Of a DNA stretch of 64,000 bases, positions 47,301 to 59,366 are shown one piece after another. The notes beneath the pieces were generated by a model. It saw nothing but the letters and a program-made list of their open reading frames with translations, was not told the DNA's origin and ran no database searches. Every line of letters begins with the position of its first letter. Positions within the stretch are counted from its first letter, which is position 1. Origin of the DNA: Aquilaria yunnanensis (lineage: Eukaryota; Streptophyta; Magnoliopsida; Malvales; Thymelaeaceae); the NCBI GenBank assembly GCA_039654915.1, contig CM077593.1, positions 111,525,413-111,589,412 of the forward strand. The letters run 5' to 3'. The position numbers were made by a program, and so were the translations under genes.

Positions 47301-48110
47301 CGAGGTTCTAAGGTAGGACCCTTAACCTCAAAATCATCAATTTTCCTTCAAACGATAGGAGAGTTCCTATCGTCGAGGTTCTAAGGTAGGACCCTTAACC
47401 TCAAAATCATCAATTTTCCTTCAAACGATAGGAGAGTTCCTATCGTCGAGGTTCTAAGGTAGGACCCTTAACCTCAAAACAATCAATTTTCCTTCAAATG
47501 ATAGGAGAGTTCCTATCGTCGAGGTTCTAAGGTAGGACCCTTAACCTCAAAATCATCAATTTTCCTTCAAACGATAGGAGAGTTCCTATCGTCGAGGTTC
47601 TAAGGTAGGACCCTTAACCTCAAAATCATCAATTTTCCTTCAAACGATAGGAGAGTTCCTATCGTCGAGGTTCTAAGGTAGGACCCTTAACCTCAAAACA
47701 ATCAATTTTCCTTCAAATGATAGGAGAGTTCCTATCGTCGAGGTTCTAAGGTATGACCCTTAACCTCAAAATCATCAATTTTCCTTCAAACGATAGGAGA
47801 GTTCCTATCGTCGAGGTTCTAAGGTAGGACCCTTAACCTCAAAATTATCAATTTTCATTCATCGAGGTTCTAAGGTAGGACCCTTAACCTCAAAATCATC
47901 AATTTTTCTTCAAACGATAGGAGAGTTCCTATCGTCGAGGTTCTAAGGTAGGACCCTTAACCTCAAAATCATCAATTTTCCTTCAAACGATAGGGAGTTC
48001 CTATCGTCGAGGTTCTAAGGTAGGACCCTTAACCTCAAAATTATCAAATTTTCCCTTCAATGATAGGAGAGTTCCTATCGCAGAGGCTCTAAGGAAGATT
48101 CCTTAACCTC
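47301..48110 (+). repeat. 3' tandem-repeat field, part 2 (about 73-bp double-hairpin units)
   Basis: About eleven units, most with two palindromes: GAGGTTCTAAGG-TAGGAC-CCTTAACCTC and a perfect ACGATAGGA-GAGT-TCCTATCGT. One unit lacks the second palindrome (about 47850-47870). The field ends about 100 bp before the polypurine tract. Confidence 0.95.
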
Positions 48111-48202
48111 TGAGTTTAGGCGACGAGAAAATTCTCAATGCCTAGCTAAGCCGGACGAAATTTGATAACGACTTTGCATACATCATGTCCCATGAAGCAT
48201 GC

Positions 48203-48215
48203 AAAGGGGGGCAGC
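48203..48215 (+). other. Polypurine tract of the Ogre-like element
   Basis: aaaggggggcagc directly precedes the 3' LTR. Confidence 0.9.
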
Positions 48216-49669
48216 TGTTGACACCCAATTTCGTCCGACTAAAATTTCTTTAAAAAAAAAAAAATACATATATTATTTTAGGGGTATTTTTATTCTAAAT
48301 ATGTGTGTATAAAAAAAATTGATTAAATTAATTAAAAAAAACTAAAAATTAAAATATTATTAGTTAATTTTTATTTAAAAAAAAAAAGGTGGCTCTCGAG
48401 AGGCTTCGGGAGGCTTCTCCCTTCTTCTTTTTCTAGTTAAAAGAGAAGCCCCTGGGCTCCAGCGAGAGGGGAGAGCCGTCCATCTTTCTCTCTTCTCCCT
48501 CCACCTGCTCCCTTCTCGATTCTTCTTCCCTTTCTACATAAACAATTTCTCTCCTTCACGCTCTCAGCTCTCTCTCTCTCGGCCTATAGCTGAGTTATCT
48601 TTCTCTCTCTCCCTCCCGGTTTCGATCTTTTCTCTCTCTCCCTCTCTGAGTTATCTTTCTCTCTCTCTCCCTCTCTGTTTCTATTCTCTCTCTCTCAGGC
48701 AGAACGCACACACACAGAAAAAAAAATTCTCTCTCTCTTCTCCCTTTTCTCTCCGCGCCAGCCTCCCTCTAGCCTTCTTCCGCGTCGCCGTCCGACACCA
48801 TCCTAGCTTCGTATCGCCATCACCTCCGGTTTCCATCCCCGACGTCCCAGCCTTCGTCTTCTCTCCTCCGTTCGCCTCTGCTCCCGTCGCTCACCTCCGA
48901 TCTCCCCTGCTGCTCGCCTGCCGCCGTGCTCCCGTCAGCTCCCGTCGCGCCCTCTGCTCTCCGCGTCGTGCCCCCTGCCGTCACGTCGCCTCCCTCGCTG
49001 CGACGCCATCTGCAGCTCCTCCCTTCACTCTTCGCCCGCCGCGTCAACGCCGTGCAACCCCCCACCTCTCACGCCGTTGCGTTCCAGATCCGGTTGCAAC
49101 GCCAGTGAGAGGTTGAAGACGAAGACAAGCGCGTCTGTTTTGTTTGACTAAGTCAAATTCTTTTTCTTTTGGGGGGTGGATACGTATGGCTAATATGCAT
49201 CTCACTTGGTGGTGTTTCATGAGTTGAATTTTGATATAGAAATTTGATACCTGGATGCAATTATATCAGTTTATTGTACCCTTTAAAATCAGTAGATCAG
49301 TTTCAGAATTACGGGTGTTTATTCAAAAAAAAAATGAATGATAAAATTCTGAGATTTCGAGGGTGTTTATGTCCATGACCGGGTGATCTGGTAAGATCCA
49401 TGGCTTGGATAATTATTTAAAAATATTTCAAAACAATAGAAAATATATAAAGGGGATTTATGAAAATCCTTAGAAGATAATCACCGCACCACTCGACAAG
49501 CCCAGCACTGATCGTTGATCAATCGCCCACTGCCGAACGATATCAAAACAGGACAAAAATCTGTTCTGGAATCCATAGCTCGATTAAAAGTCGACTCAAA
49601 TCTCGGTACAATTCCTCTTATATTCTTCAACTTTTCTATTTCACATAAGTTACTAACTAACTAACTTTA

Positions 49670-49702
<33 letters not shown>

Positions 49703-50960
49703 AGGGAAGGTTATGCCTCCTATTTATTATTTTTAAAAAAAAGTGGATGGCCGAAAAGCCCCACTTTATTCATTTATATATCATCTTTTGATATTCTTTT
49801 GTTTACTTTATGTGTTTTCCCTTTATCTATTTGCATGTGTTATTTAATTTATGCATCTCTTTTTTTTAATGGATGTTCAAAACAAAAATAAATAAATAAA
49901 AAAAATAAGAAAACCTCCACTTTATTTATTGTTATTTAATTTTTCTTTATTTTATGGTTAAACTCATTTCATTTAAAGAAATTAGCCATAAAAAAATATA
50001 TATGTAAAATAAATTTGAACCATGTTGTTAAGTCAAACAAATTTTTTTTTTAGTTCATGGTATATTGGCTGGAAACTGTCTCGTGCCCGCTTTTGAGCTG
50101 CTTCACCTGGTGAAGAGGGTCTGGCTGAGTAACAACGCCCCGTACCATGATCAAAGATTTTTATTTTTAAACTCTTTGATTCCTTTAAATTAACTTCTTA
50201 TTAAATAAAAAAATTAATTATTTTTTTATTCTTTTATAAATTGAGTAATTCTTTAAATAATAAATATCCTTCATTAAACAAGAAAAATCAGATAAGAAAA
50301 AGAAAAGAAAGATAAGAGAAAGATAAAAATCAAAAAGATAAGAAAAAAAGAAAAGAAAGGAAAGAAAAAAAAAAAGAAAATAAATAAAATTTTTAGATTA
50401 TTAATAAATCTAAAAATTTCATAAACAAAAAGAATTACGAATTAGTAATTAAACTAACAATTAATTCTATAATAAGTAAGAATGTAATAATTAATTATAA
50501 AAAAATTAATTTCCATATCCGGATGATCCTGCAGGATCTACGGTTTGGAAAACTTTTTTTACTAAAATAAATTAAATAAATACAAAGATAAAAATCCATA
50601 TTTACAATATGGATTAGATTATTTAAAAGTTCACCAAATTCCGTGTCCAAATGACTCGGCAGAGTCCATGGTTCGGAAGTATAAAATTTCATACAAATTA
50701 ATTAATTACCAAAAATCCACATTTCGACTAATCCAGTTAAAATTTCTAATTTTGAAAATTAACTGAAAATTATTTAAAAGCAAAGCAAAACAAAATTAAA
50801 ATCAACTAAGGTGCCAATTTTTGGGCGTTTTGTCAAAGTTGTTTTAACGTAACAGTACTCCCGATCCCCGAACTCTCGCAGACCATATTTTAGGTATCCA
50901 ATCGACCTAAGAAAAACAGATTGGTGGCGACTCCCGAAAAAGGGCCAATCCGTTGCCACA
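48216..50960 (+). repeat. 3' LTR of the Ogre-like element (2745 bp)
   Basis: Near-identical to 34341-37103. Differences noted include catctt/cgtctt (near 48858), gataagc/gacaagc (near 49497), cctac/cccac (near 49760), a small change near 50038, poly-A lengths and the 17-bp CT-tract indel. This indicates a recent insertion. Confidence 0.96.
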
Positions 50961-51419
50961 AGCCATAATATGGTGTTAAACAATATCCCCTAATTGGATT
51001 TCTGATGCATGCTACTCTAACTAAATATTACTATCATTTGCAGAATTTCTTGACTCAAAACCAAAATCCCATGACGTGAGATAAATATGTTGCTTTTGCA
51101 GAACAAGCTTGGAAAGAAGCGTCATACTTTGAGCTACTTAGGAACTCAATGTGGTATTAGAAAATATATTGTTATTATTAAAATATTAATTTTTTCCTCT
51201 TATATCAATAAATTAAATTTTTTTAGCATTATTTATTTTGCTCTATATATAACATTTTTTATGTTTTTTTATTTTAATAAAATATCTTCTATCATATATA
51301 TTTTATTTATATTTGACAAATTATGATTAGAAAAATTAGAATACATATAAAATGCATAAAAATAAATTATTGAACAAATTATGTTATCTTAAAATAATAT
51401 TTTAACATTTATCTTTTTA

Positions 51420-51515
51420 CAAAAACAGTAACGGTATGCAACATGGTATATCATGCAGTAGACCTTAAAAATTCGGGGTGCAGTATAACTAGCGGTAATG
51501 GTATTTAACACCTTG
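51420..51515. repeat. Right arm of the split TIR element
   Basis: The inverted counterpart of 33829-33975. The two arms are now about 17.4 kb apart because the LTR element inserted between them. Confidence 0.5.
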
Positions 51516-54500
51516 ATTTGGAATCTAGAAAAGGGTTTTCTATTATTTAGCCTACAAGTTACCTAAATATAGTATACTGACGAGGTTATTTTTGACTTGC
51601 ACTTTGTAGCATGTATTTTTTTTCTTAAATTTATCATTAAAATAAATATCAATAATAGATAACTAAAAAAATTATTAGCCATAAACTTATATTAATAAAT
51701 TAAAATTTTACTTTATTTTAATTTTAAGTTGGTGTTCTTTATGTCATGTTCTTATCATTCAAATGATTAGTTATAATTGAAACATAACACATGTACATGC
51801 TTTGAAATAATGAATATTTTTTGTGTCACTAAACAAGAATTCACTAAAAAAGTTACCTTCTATCAATTCAAATTCCAATATTTAATATTGATGAAAATTT
51901 TATTTATAAAAATTTACTTTCAATTTTAACAGTTATGGAAAAAATTACTTTATTAAATCATATAACTTTTGAATTAAATAACTCATTCTACAAGACTCAA
52001 TTAATAGAGATTAAAAAAAAAATTGGCAAAAAGATTCAGGGACTAAAAGATGAAATGGAAAACCTTTTGGTATTAAAATTCTTTAGGTATTAAAATTTAA
52101 TAATCGATGGGGACCAATGTTTTGCTCTAGAAAATGATACATAAAAAAACAAAAAAAAATTCAAAACCGAAATAGCACATAAAAAGAATATATTTAAGTG
52201 GTTATTATTTATTAAGTTTGGGACTTAAACATAACATGGGTCAAACTTACTGACTGAAATGAGAAAGGAAAGAAATTTATGGACTGAAATCGCAGTTTAA
52301 CTTCACTCGTAAAATTACAACACAAGCCCCCAAGACACGATTTTCTTGAAAGAAGATGACCGAACTTAAAAAAGAGTCAACCATATTTTAAAAAAAATAG
52401 CACTATTGATGAACATTGTTTGACATTGTTCATAAACAATGTCAAACTTACAACTTTTAGAATTACACTATACTTCTAAATATTAACACTGGTATTGTTG
52501 GATGAACAGTAACTTCATTTTGAGCTAGTTGAGCCTAGTTGGTTTTAGGTCATGGTTCAGCAACTTTTTATTTTTATTTTTTTGCTCTCAACTTTTATTT
52601 TTCTTTCTTTTTTGCTTTTTTTAGGATATGATTTGCTCTTTTTTCAGTTTTATCTCATTTTGTAAGGTGCTTGCCTTTATAAGGGGCTAGTTGCAATTTT
52701 TCCAGTTTTCGTATGTCTCACATTTTATTAAATTAAAACGCGATTTCATTCCCCAACTTTTTAATTTTTTATTTTTTGGACTTAAGTTACGTCCGTGTTA
52801 TATTTTAGTCACTAAATTTTAAACTATTTAATTAAATCTTCTATTTGTTATCTTGGCCTCAAGTTTTTGTTTTTGTTGTTTTTTATGTACTATCTTCTAA
52901 AATAAGACATTTGTGACCATAATTGTTTATTTTTTAGTTAAATTTTGTTTTTTTTTAGTTAAACCATTTTTTATCTTCATTAAGTCAATTGTTAAATCTT
53001 TAATGCCTAAAGTTTTTTTCATTTTTTTGTTTTGATTCTAACTTTTTTTTATTGATTTTTTTTATTGTTGTTTTCTAAAATGAAGCTTTAATCATTATTT
53101 CTATTATTATTCTTTCATTATTGATTATTAAGATTTGTAGCATCAATTATTTATTTCAAGCTCTATATTTTAATAAAGCAATTTGATCCATAATTGTTAA
53201 ATTTGAGAGTAAATTTTTCTAAATAAATTTTTCATCGATATTAAAAATTAATTTTTTGTTAATAAGAGATGAAAATTTTTATTGAATTGTTTTCAATTAG
53301 TAGACCAAATATGTATTGTTTCGAAGCATATAACATATTCTGTGTCATACTGTTATTATTAAAATTTATTACAAAAAATATCTACTACAATATGCTGGTC
53401 ACCAAACCTCTCCATTTGTTCTCTAATTTTTTTGTCATTTTTTTATTGTCTTCTAAAGCAAAATATTGATAACCATGATTTGTTTCTCTTATGTTTCTGG
53501 TAATAGCATTTTTTACTCTAGTTTTCATCTAGCAAGATGTGAACATTATTTTATTCTAAAATTATAACGGCTGAAACATGAAAGCATATTTTTTTATTAT
53601 ATTAAGTCTCTATATCTTTCTACAAATTTATGCAATGATCATATGAACCGGCGCAACGTGTGATCTCCATGCACCTCGTTATAACTATATATTAATTGTC
53701 GACTTGGTGTTACTGTTTATGAATAGTGCCTCTTTTTTTTTTCCCTTAAGTAATGGTCTAACCTCCTTCTAGCCCTTTAGAAATTTCCTTTCTTCTGTTT
53801 TGGTCCCTAAATTATTTCATCTGACAATCAGGCTTTGAGAGACAGTATGAGGGCAATAATATTTTTTTTTTCTTTTCCTTAGTAATGGTCTAATCTCCTT
53901 CTAGCCCTATATAGATTTCCTTTCTTTCATTTTGGTCCTTAAATTATTTCATCTGACAATCAGGTTTTAAGAGACAATACGATGGTAATAACATGGTCAA
54001 TAAATTTGTAACTTTGGAGACTGTATCTGCCAAAAATAAGACTTTCTCCACTTTTTGTCATTTTCGACATTTTTTCTACCAAAGATAAGCATAACTTTTT
54101 ATAGGAATGTTATTTCTATCCTCTATGAAAAAAAAATTAGCCGCTTTTGTCTAATTTTGACCATGGATTTGATTGCTCTGAGTCTTTGCTTTGAATTTTT
54201 TGTTTAAATCCTCAATTCATACCATTTTTTTATTTTTTATTTTTTTGTCAATAGTTAAACACCACTTTAATTGCTAACAAATTCTACTATTTTATGTTAA
54301 CTCCAAATGTCAGTTTTTTGTATTGAATTCTTTTCCGTCAATTGTTAAACTCAGATTGCTAGAACTCTAATTTTCCTCTTTTCATTCCTAAACTTTATTA
54401 TTTAATAATTATTTGTTATATTTACATAAAATGATACCACATGTAAACCTTTATAAAGACCGGGATTTATAAACCTCGTATAGTTATAATTGGTATTATT

Positions 54501-55800
54501 TATTTATAGTATCCTGAGGTTTAGTAATTAAAGGAAAGGTAAAAGGGGTAGGTATACTATTAATCTTTATATGCTCCACCATAAATTGTCTATGATTGTT
54601 TTCTTACATGCATATCTACCACTAATATTTTAATGGAGAAAAAATACATCACAAATGTTCTTATTGGGAATATAGCGCTCACTGATGTGAGTAAACAAGA
54701 GAGTTTTATTTTCCAAATATTTGAAAAACTTATGTGTTAAAATTATCTTAAACTGCATTACAACAAAAAAGTTTTTGACATCTTTAAAACAAACTATAAA
54801 CTCCAAGTTTTATGAAGGAAATTTTGGCAAAATAATGAGAAAATTTTCACATCCAAACACCCTCAACATGTCTCTTGCCTATTTGTGAACAATTTTTATA
54901 ATTAATGTTAAATTTTGAGATAATTTATTAATAATGAAGATTAGACCGTTAATGTTAAAAACTAAAAGCTAGAATTGGATAAGTTTTTCAATTCTAGCAC
55001 TAATAGCTAACAGGGCGTCTACCTCATAAGCTATTTTTTTTTTATTTTAATATACTTCTAACAAACTATGGCATCTCCGTTATGGTTTAATTAATAATCA
55101 TATTTAAGAAATCAATTCTAAAATTAAATTAAAAGTTTCAGATTTTATTTTGAATTCAATAAATTTCACCAGGTACCTAGCTTATTTTCTTGTATCCTAT
55201 TTAAATTTTTTTGTCCTAATAAATATCTCATACCTTACAAACCATGTCTTAGTTGTCGTCCTTTAACCATTTAAATTCATCGTTAAATTTGATGAAATTT
55301 CAATGAAAAATACCAAATCTAACTCCTAGAACTTGTGAATCTAACTAGAATATGAACTTGTTAACAAAGCAGGGATCCATAGATTCGACTAAAATTTTCA
55401 ATTTCTTATAAATATAAATAAATTTTTAACAAGACCACATAAAAATTTAATGGAGACCCGCTAATCAAGTAAAACAAATAAGAAATTAAAATAAATAACT
55501 AAAATCATTGTCTCCATAAATAAATTAGGATTTTATTGAGAGTGAAATCAGATTAGCCTACTGTTTGAAGAAACGTTTTTTTTTTAGTTTAAATAACTAT
55601 TATTAAAGCATCAAATTCTCTATTTATTTAATAATCACTTGAATAATTTAAAAATAATTTTTGTGTTGATGTGGTCAAGGGGAATTGGGAACCTGCGAAT
55701 GCATCTTACTCCCTTCTATAAACTGCGAAGATGCTTATGCAATGCAACTGTCTAAGCTTTCCAAACTCTGTCTTGCTGTATAACAAAAAAAAAAGACTGT
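51516..55800. other. AT-rich gene-free sequence with decayed repeats
   Basis: No gene found. The region is strongly AT-rich, with phrases typical of decayed plant transposons ('ggtccctaaatta', 'ttaagtccc'). Frames such as 53269-53469 look random. Confidence 0.5.
53746..54000. repeat. About 130-bp tandem duplication
   Basis: The stretch from taatggtctaacctccttct (about 53751) recurs from taatggtctaatctccttct (about 53884). The two copies stay similar through 'atttcatctgacaatcagg'. Confidence 0.85.
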
Positions 55801-55828
55801 TACTGAATGGATATGATTTAATGAATGT

Positions 55829-56080
55829 ATGAGTCTTATTAAACAAACAAAACCAGCTGGGAAGACTAGGCTCCCCATCTGCAACAGCAGCAAAGCCAAT
55901 TCAAGGCGTCTTCTTGAACAGAACTACGTTGAAATTGATTCCCTGCCGCTCGCTCTTCGGTCACGGTACGAGGAGCTTACTAACGACCCAATTAGTAAAA
56001 GGAATGCCGCGACTGAAGAGCGACCTGCCGAGATCTTTGGTTTTTTATCCAATCAGTTAGATGAGTCGGGTGGATCCTAA
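55829..56080 (+). CDS. Hypothetical 83-aa ORF
   Basis: The frame has a coding-like composition (no low complexity; a run LLEQNYVEIDSLPLALRSRY) unlike the surrounding AT-rich sequence. It could be an exon or remnant of a host gene. It converges on the 3' end of eIF4E. I recognise no family, and a complete gene structure is not visible. Confidence 0.35.
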   Translation: MSLIKQTKPAGKTRLPICNSSKANSRRLLEQNYVEIDSLPLALRSRYEELTNDPISKRNAATEERPAEIFGFLSNQLDESGGS

Positions 56081-56554
56081 TTTCAGAGCTTTTGCACCAA
56101 AACCTACTCATCAACATTGGTTACTCTAGAAACCCAACCATAAAAATCAATTGTGTTGGGTTATGTAAAAATAATTATCTCAGGAGGACTTGGACTGGGC
56201 ATTATCAGATTTTTTCTTTTTCCCTCGCATTATCCATAAGTGATGCATGAACATCACTTCAAACATCAACAACTTCAAAATGGCGCTACATGATAATACT
56301 ACTTGTAACATATCTACTAGTATCTAATTTCATTCAAAACAAAATCATTATAAAGGCTCGGACAATTTTGTTATTTCAAAATTAAGGGCAAGTAAAAGAG
56401 CTGCTCATATTTCATCATTTAAAATCAAAAGCACAAAAAAAAATGTTGCTTTTGCTCATAAGTATATGGCTTTCCAAAAAGAATAGAACTGAAGTACTTA
56501 TTACAAGATATGCTTTTCCCAAGATAAAGAACAGGGGAAGAAAACCTGCACAGC

Positions 56555-59114
56555 TCATATTGTGTAACGGTTCTTCGCAGCTCTGTCAAGCCTCTTTGCA
56601 TCGTCCTGTAAGGGCAAACCACAGGTATATTAATCATAAATTCTGCATCTGATAATTGTACCCCAAAATTTAGACCAAAAGCTGCAAAAACAAAATTTAA
56701 CATCTTACATGAAATATGAACCCAATGGTATCATTGTAATCCAGGAACTCCTTCCACTGCTTACCAATACTCATCTGCATCAAATATTCAAGTAAGAACT
56801 CCGTAGCACTGCAATCAGACAAATGCGTGCAAGTCCATTGATGAAAATGCACATTGACAAGCACACATTAAGTGTTCTCAACTTTAATCATTGGACGTTA
56901 TACCCTCAAACTTTGTAACCAACCTGCTTTTTGCTATTCAAAGTTTCTTGAGGTAATGGTAGGCATGCAGAGGGAAATATTGATGAAAGAAACAACCCCT
57001 ATCGTTGCCAAGATTACTGCTTAAGACTGTGTCCGTAATACAGGTTTTTGCATTTGCTTATAGTGAATACCAGGTTCTTTTTTGCTTATGTCACCTGAGC
57101 AGATTCATTAACAGCATTCTTGGTCCACAGTGCTATTTTCTCTTGCTTGCCTCGGACACTGACAACTGCTCCACAAATTTCATCCCCATAATCAAATTGC
57201 TCTCCAATCATAGCAAGCAACTGACAGAAGCAGATTCAAGATAAAAAGTTAAGGCCTCCATCGCATTGGGAACTGAATTTCACAAGGACATGCTTCTTCG
57301 ACCAACAGCATACCGTATACAGCCAACATGTATCTGACTTGTATCTAGGAACTACTACCATCCATTTGCCTCCATTGTCACAGACAGGATCTTCCCACTT
57401 TGGCTCAATTCCATGTTTGAAGCAATGAAAGTCTGCCCCCACAGCCAACTTGCTAGGATGATGTATGTTATTGTAAAGGCTGGTTTATAGAAAGTAGGTG
57501 TTATTTATGAAGCATCAAAATAGGCACTAGAGATAGATCTATGCTAGAAGGGCAGACAGAGAATGGAATACAGAAATAGCAAAATAATGTAAAAGCAGAA
57601 CTCTTCTTTCACTGCAAGGTAATAATGCAGAACCAAAGTTTTTCACAGTAGCATTTGCTACTAGGCCTACAGGTCCAAGCTCCAGTGTCTCTACCCCAAG
57701 AAAAAAGCACCTCTTTAACTCCAATCCAGTTTCTCCAAATTGAAGCTAAAACGACTACAACTCCAAGAGATAAGAATTAAACAAGCCACCAGCAATGAAC
57801 AACAGATATCAATGGTATGCACTCTCTTTTTTTAATTTCTACATCAGTTGGTACAGATCCCAGAATGGTTTGACCAGGTAATCATTTAATCAGAACAAAA
57901 CAATTTGATAAAATTCATGTCATATGCCATAGATGACTGTTCTACCCAACAGGTGTTTTTTCTTAAAAGTTCCCTCTAGATTAATATTAATGACCGGTTC
58001 TCATCCTAAAATCTGTTAATAAAGCAGATAACTCCAAGATCACGAACATGACAACATAACCACATAATACTAGGTCAGGGCTCAATATTTCCCCAACGGT
58101 GTATTTTAATTGTGAGTTCTAATTTGTTCTTCCACGCTCTTAACAAATGTGACTCTTAAGAACTGTCAAAATAACAAGCAGCTTGCTTTCTTGTCCTTAT
58201 TATTATATTGCCCCTCAAAACCAACTACGTTAAATTCAGTGACATGAAGTTCGCAATGTGAACTAACAATTAGAAGAAGATACATTTGCGTCATAAATTC
58301 ATGTTAAGGAACAAAGTTGCCAGGTTTCACGCTGAATACCATTCTTGACATATTGATGAGCAACCGTACATGATAAATAGAAATAAAAAAAGACCATACA
58401 AAATCAAGAAAGCCATGGGACGCCAACCAAAGCTCACTCACTCAAGCAGGGCAACAGACAATATTTCTATTGGAAGAAAATACGAAACTGATTTTATTAA
58501 CTCAACAAACAAAATTGAAACATGATCCTTCGTGGTAGCAGCAGTTAGCGGCTCCAAATCTCGATAAATTATGATGTGGAAGAAGTGAAACCTTATCGAA
58601 CCATAAAATATAATCTCATGCAACTCAATGGAACATTGGAACGTTAATTCAGTTTCAATCTGAAATCAAATCGAACAAGAAATCCACGGGACGAACACAA
58701 TCGTATCATTTACGGAAAACCAGAATTCACCTCAAGAATTCAGAGTAAACAAAAGATGTTCAACGTCACAAGAAAATCAAAGAGAAAGAACAAAGAGAGA
58801 GGGAAAAAGAAATAGTGTCAGACGATTTAACAGAATCAAAAGGAAAATCACCTCCAGAATTCTTCAACAGTGTGGAAAGTGTAAATGGATCGCATGGAGC
58901 TACCCCAGGTGGCTTGCCTGGATTTGGCGGACGGATTGTCGAACCAGAAGGTCCATGAGTGCTCAAGCGGGTGCGGCTGGTAGGCCGCCTCCGCCTTCTT
59001 CAGGGAGGACGACGTCGTCCCACCATCCTCCTCCTCCGCTTTCGATTTAGGGTTCGAAATCTTGGCTTCCTCTTCTATCGGTAACGATATACCAGTGTCT
59101 TCTTCCAGCGCCAT
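56555..59114 (-). CDS. eIF4E: Eukaryotic translation initiation factor 4E (cap-binding protein)
   Basis: eIF4E binds the mRNA 5' cap and recruits eIF4G. In plants it is also the host factor that potyviruses need, and a source of recessive resistance. Five exons fit GT-AG sites exactly: 59114-58852, 57479-57314, 57220-57095, 56774-56709 and 56605-56555. They give 223 aa in one frame. Seen: [14 protein letters not shown] (residues 48-61), cap-stacking Trp W70 (in ATWG) and W116 with E117 (KWEDP), IGEQFD and ALWTKNA in exon 3, [10 protein letters not shown] in exon 4, and the terminal [16 protein letters not shown]. The acidic N-terminus and [10 protein letters not shown] sequence fit eIF4E rather than eIF(iso)4E. 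No breaks. Pararetroviral sequence begins about 145 bp upstream of the ATG. Confidence 0.95.
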
Positions 59115-59258
59115 TTTTCAGTTGTTTGTTTCTCCCATTCCAGGATCTATTTCTGGCGCTCGCTGTCGTGATTAATAAAAAAAAAAAACAGTACCAAATG
59201 GGTTCCGAGGTAGCCCAGTAACTAATCTTTCTTAAAATCTTTTGAAAACAAGGTTTAA

Positions 59259-59366
59259 TCCTGGTACGTGGCATTGTTATTCAGCCAGACCCTCCATAGA
59301 GATTTCCGAAGAATTGCTCTATGGTACGTTTTACCGTGGCACGAGACAGTTTCCAGCCCAATATAT
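59259..59366 (-). ncRNA. Leader motif shared with the Ogre-like LTR
   Basis: On the minus strand, TATATTGGG and CTGGAAACTGTCTCGTGCC are followed by a variable hairpin (CATAGAG...CTCTATG), then GGGTCTGGCTGA and ATAACAATGCC, then CGTACCA. The conserved blocks match 36205-36230 and 36258-36290 almost base for base, while the central hairpin differs in sequence. Confidence 0.6.

Larger units (their letters stand above)
34341..50960 (+). mobile_element. 16.6-kb non-autonomous Ogre/Tat-like LTR retrotransposon carrying four cargo genes
   Basis: Two near-identical LTRs flank an 11.1-kb interior, and AGCCA is duplicated at 34336-34340 and 50961-50965. The PBS-like sequence after the 5' LTR (TGGCGACTCCGCTGGGGA) resembles the tRNA-Arg site of Ogre elements, and a polypurine tract precedes the 3' LTR. 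No gag-pol frame survives beyond a 60-codon remnant at 37972-38154. The interior instead holds tandem arrays, three paralogous 182-codon ORFs, a LOG-type cytokinin gene, and a large 3' tandem-repeat field. Mobilisation would depend on proteins from another element. Transcription runs on the plus strand. Confidence 0.95.

Noticed and set aside
45540..48110. Regular repeats resembling a CRISPR array
   Set aside because: Units are contiguous tandem repeats without unique spacers, in a eukaryotic retroelement next to its polypurine tract.
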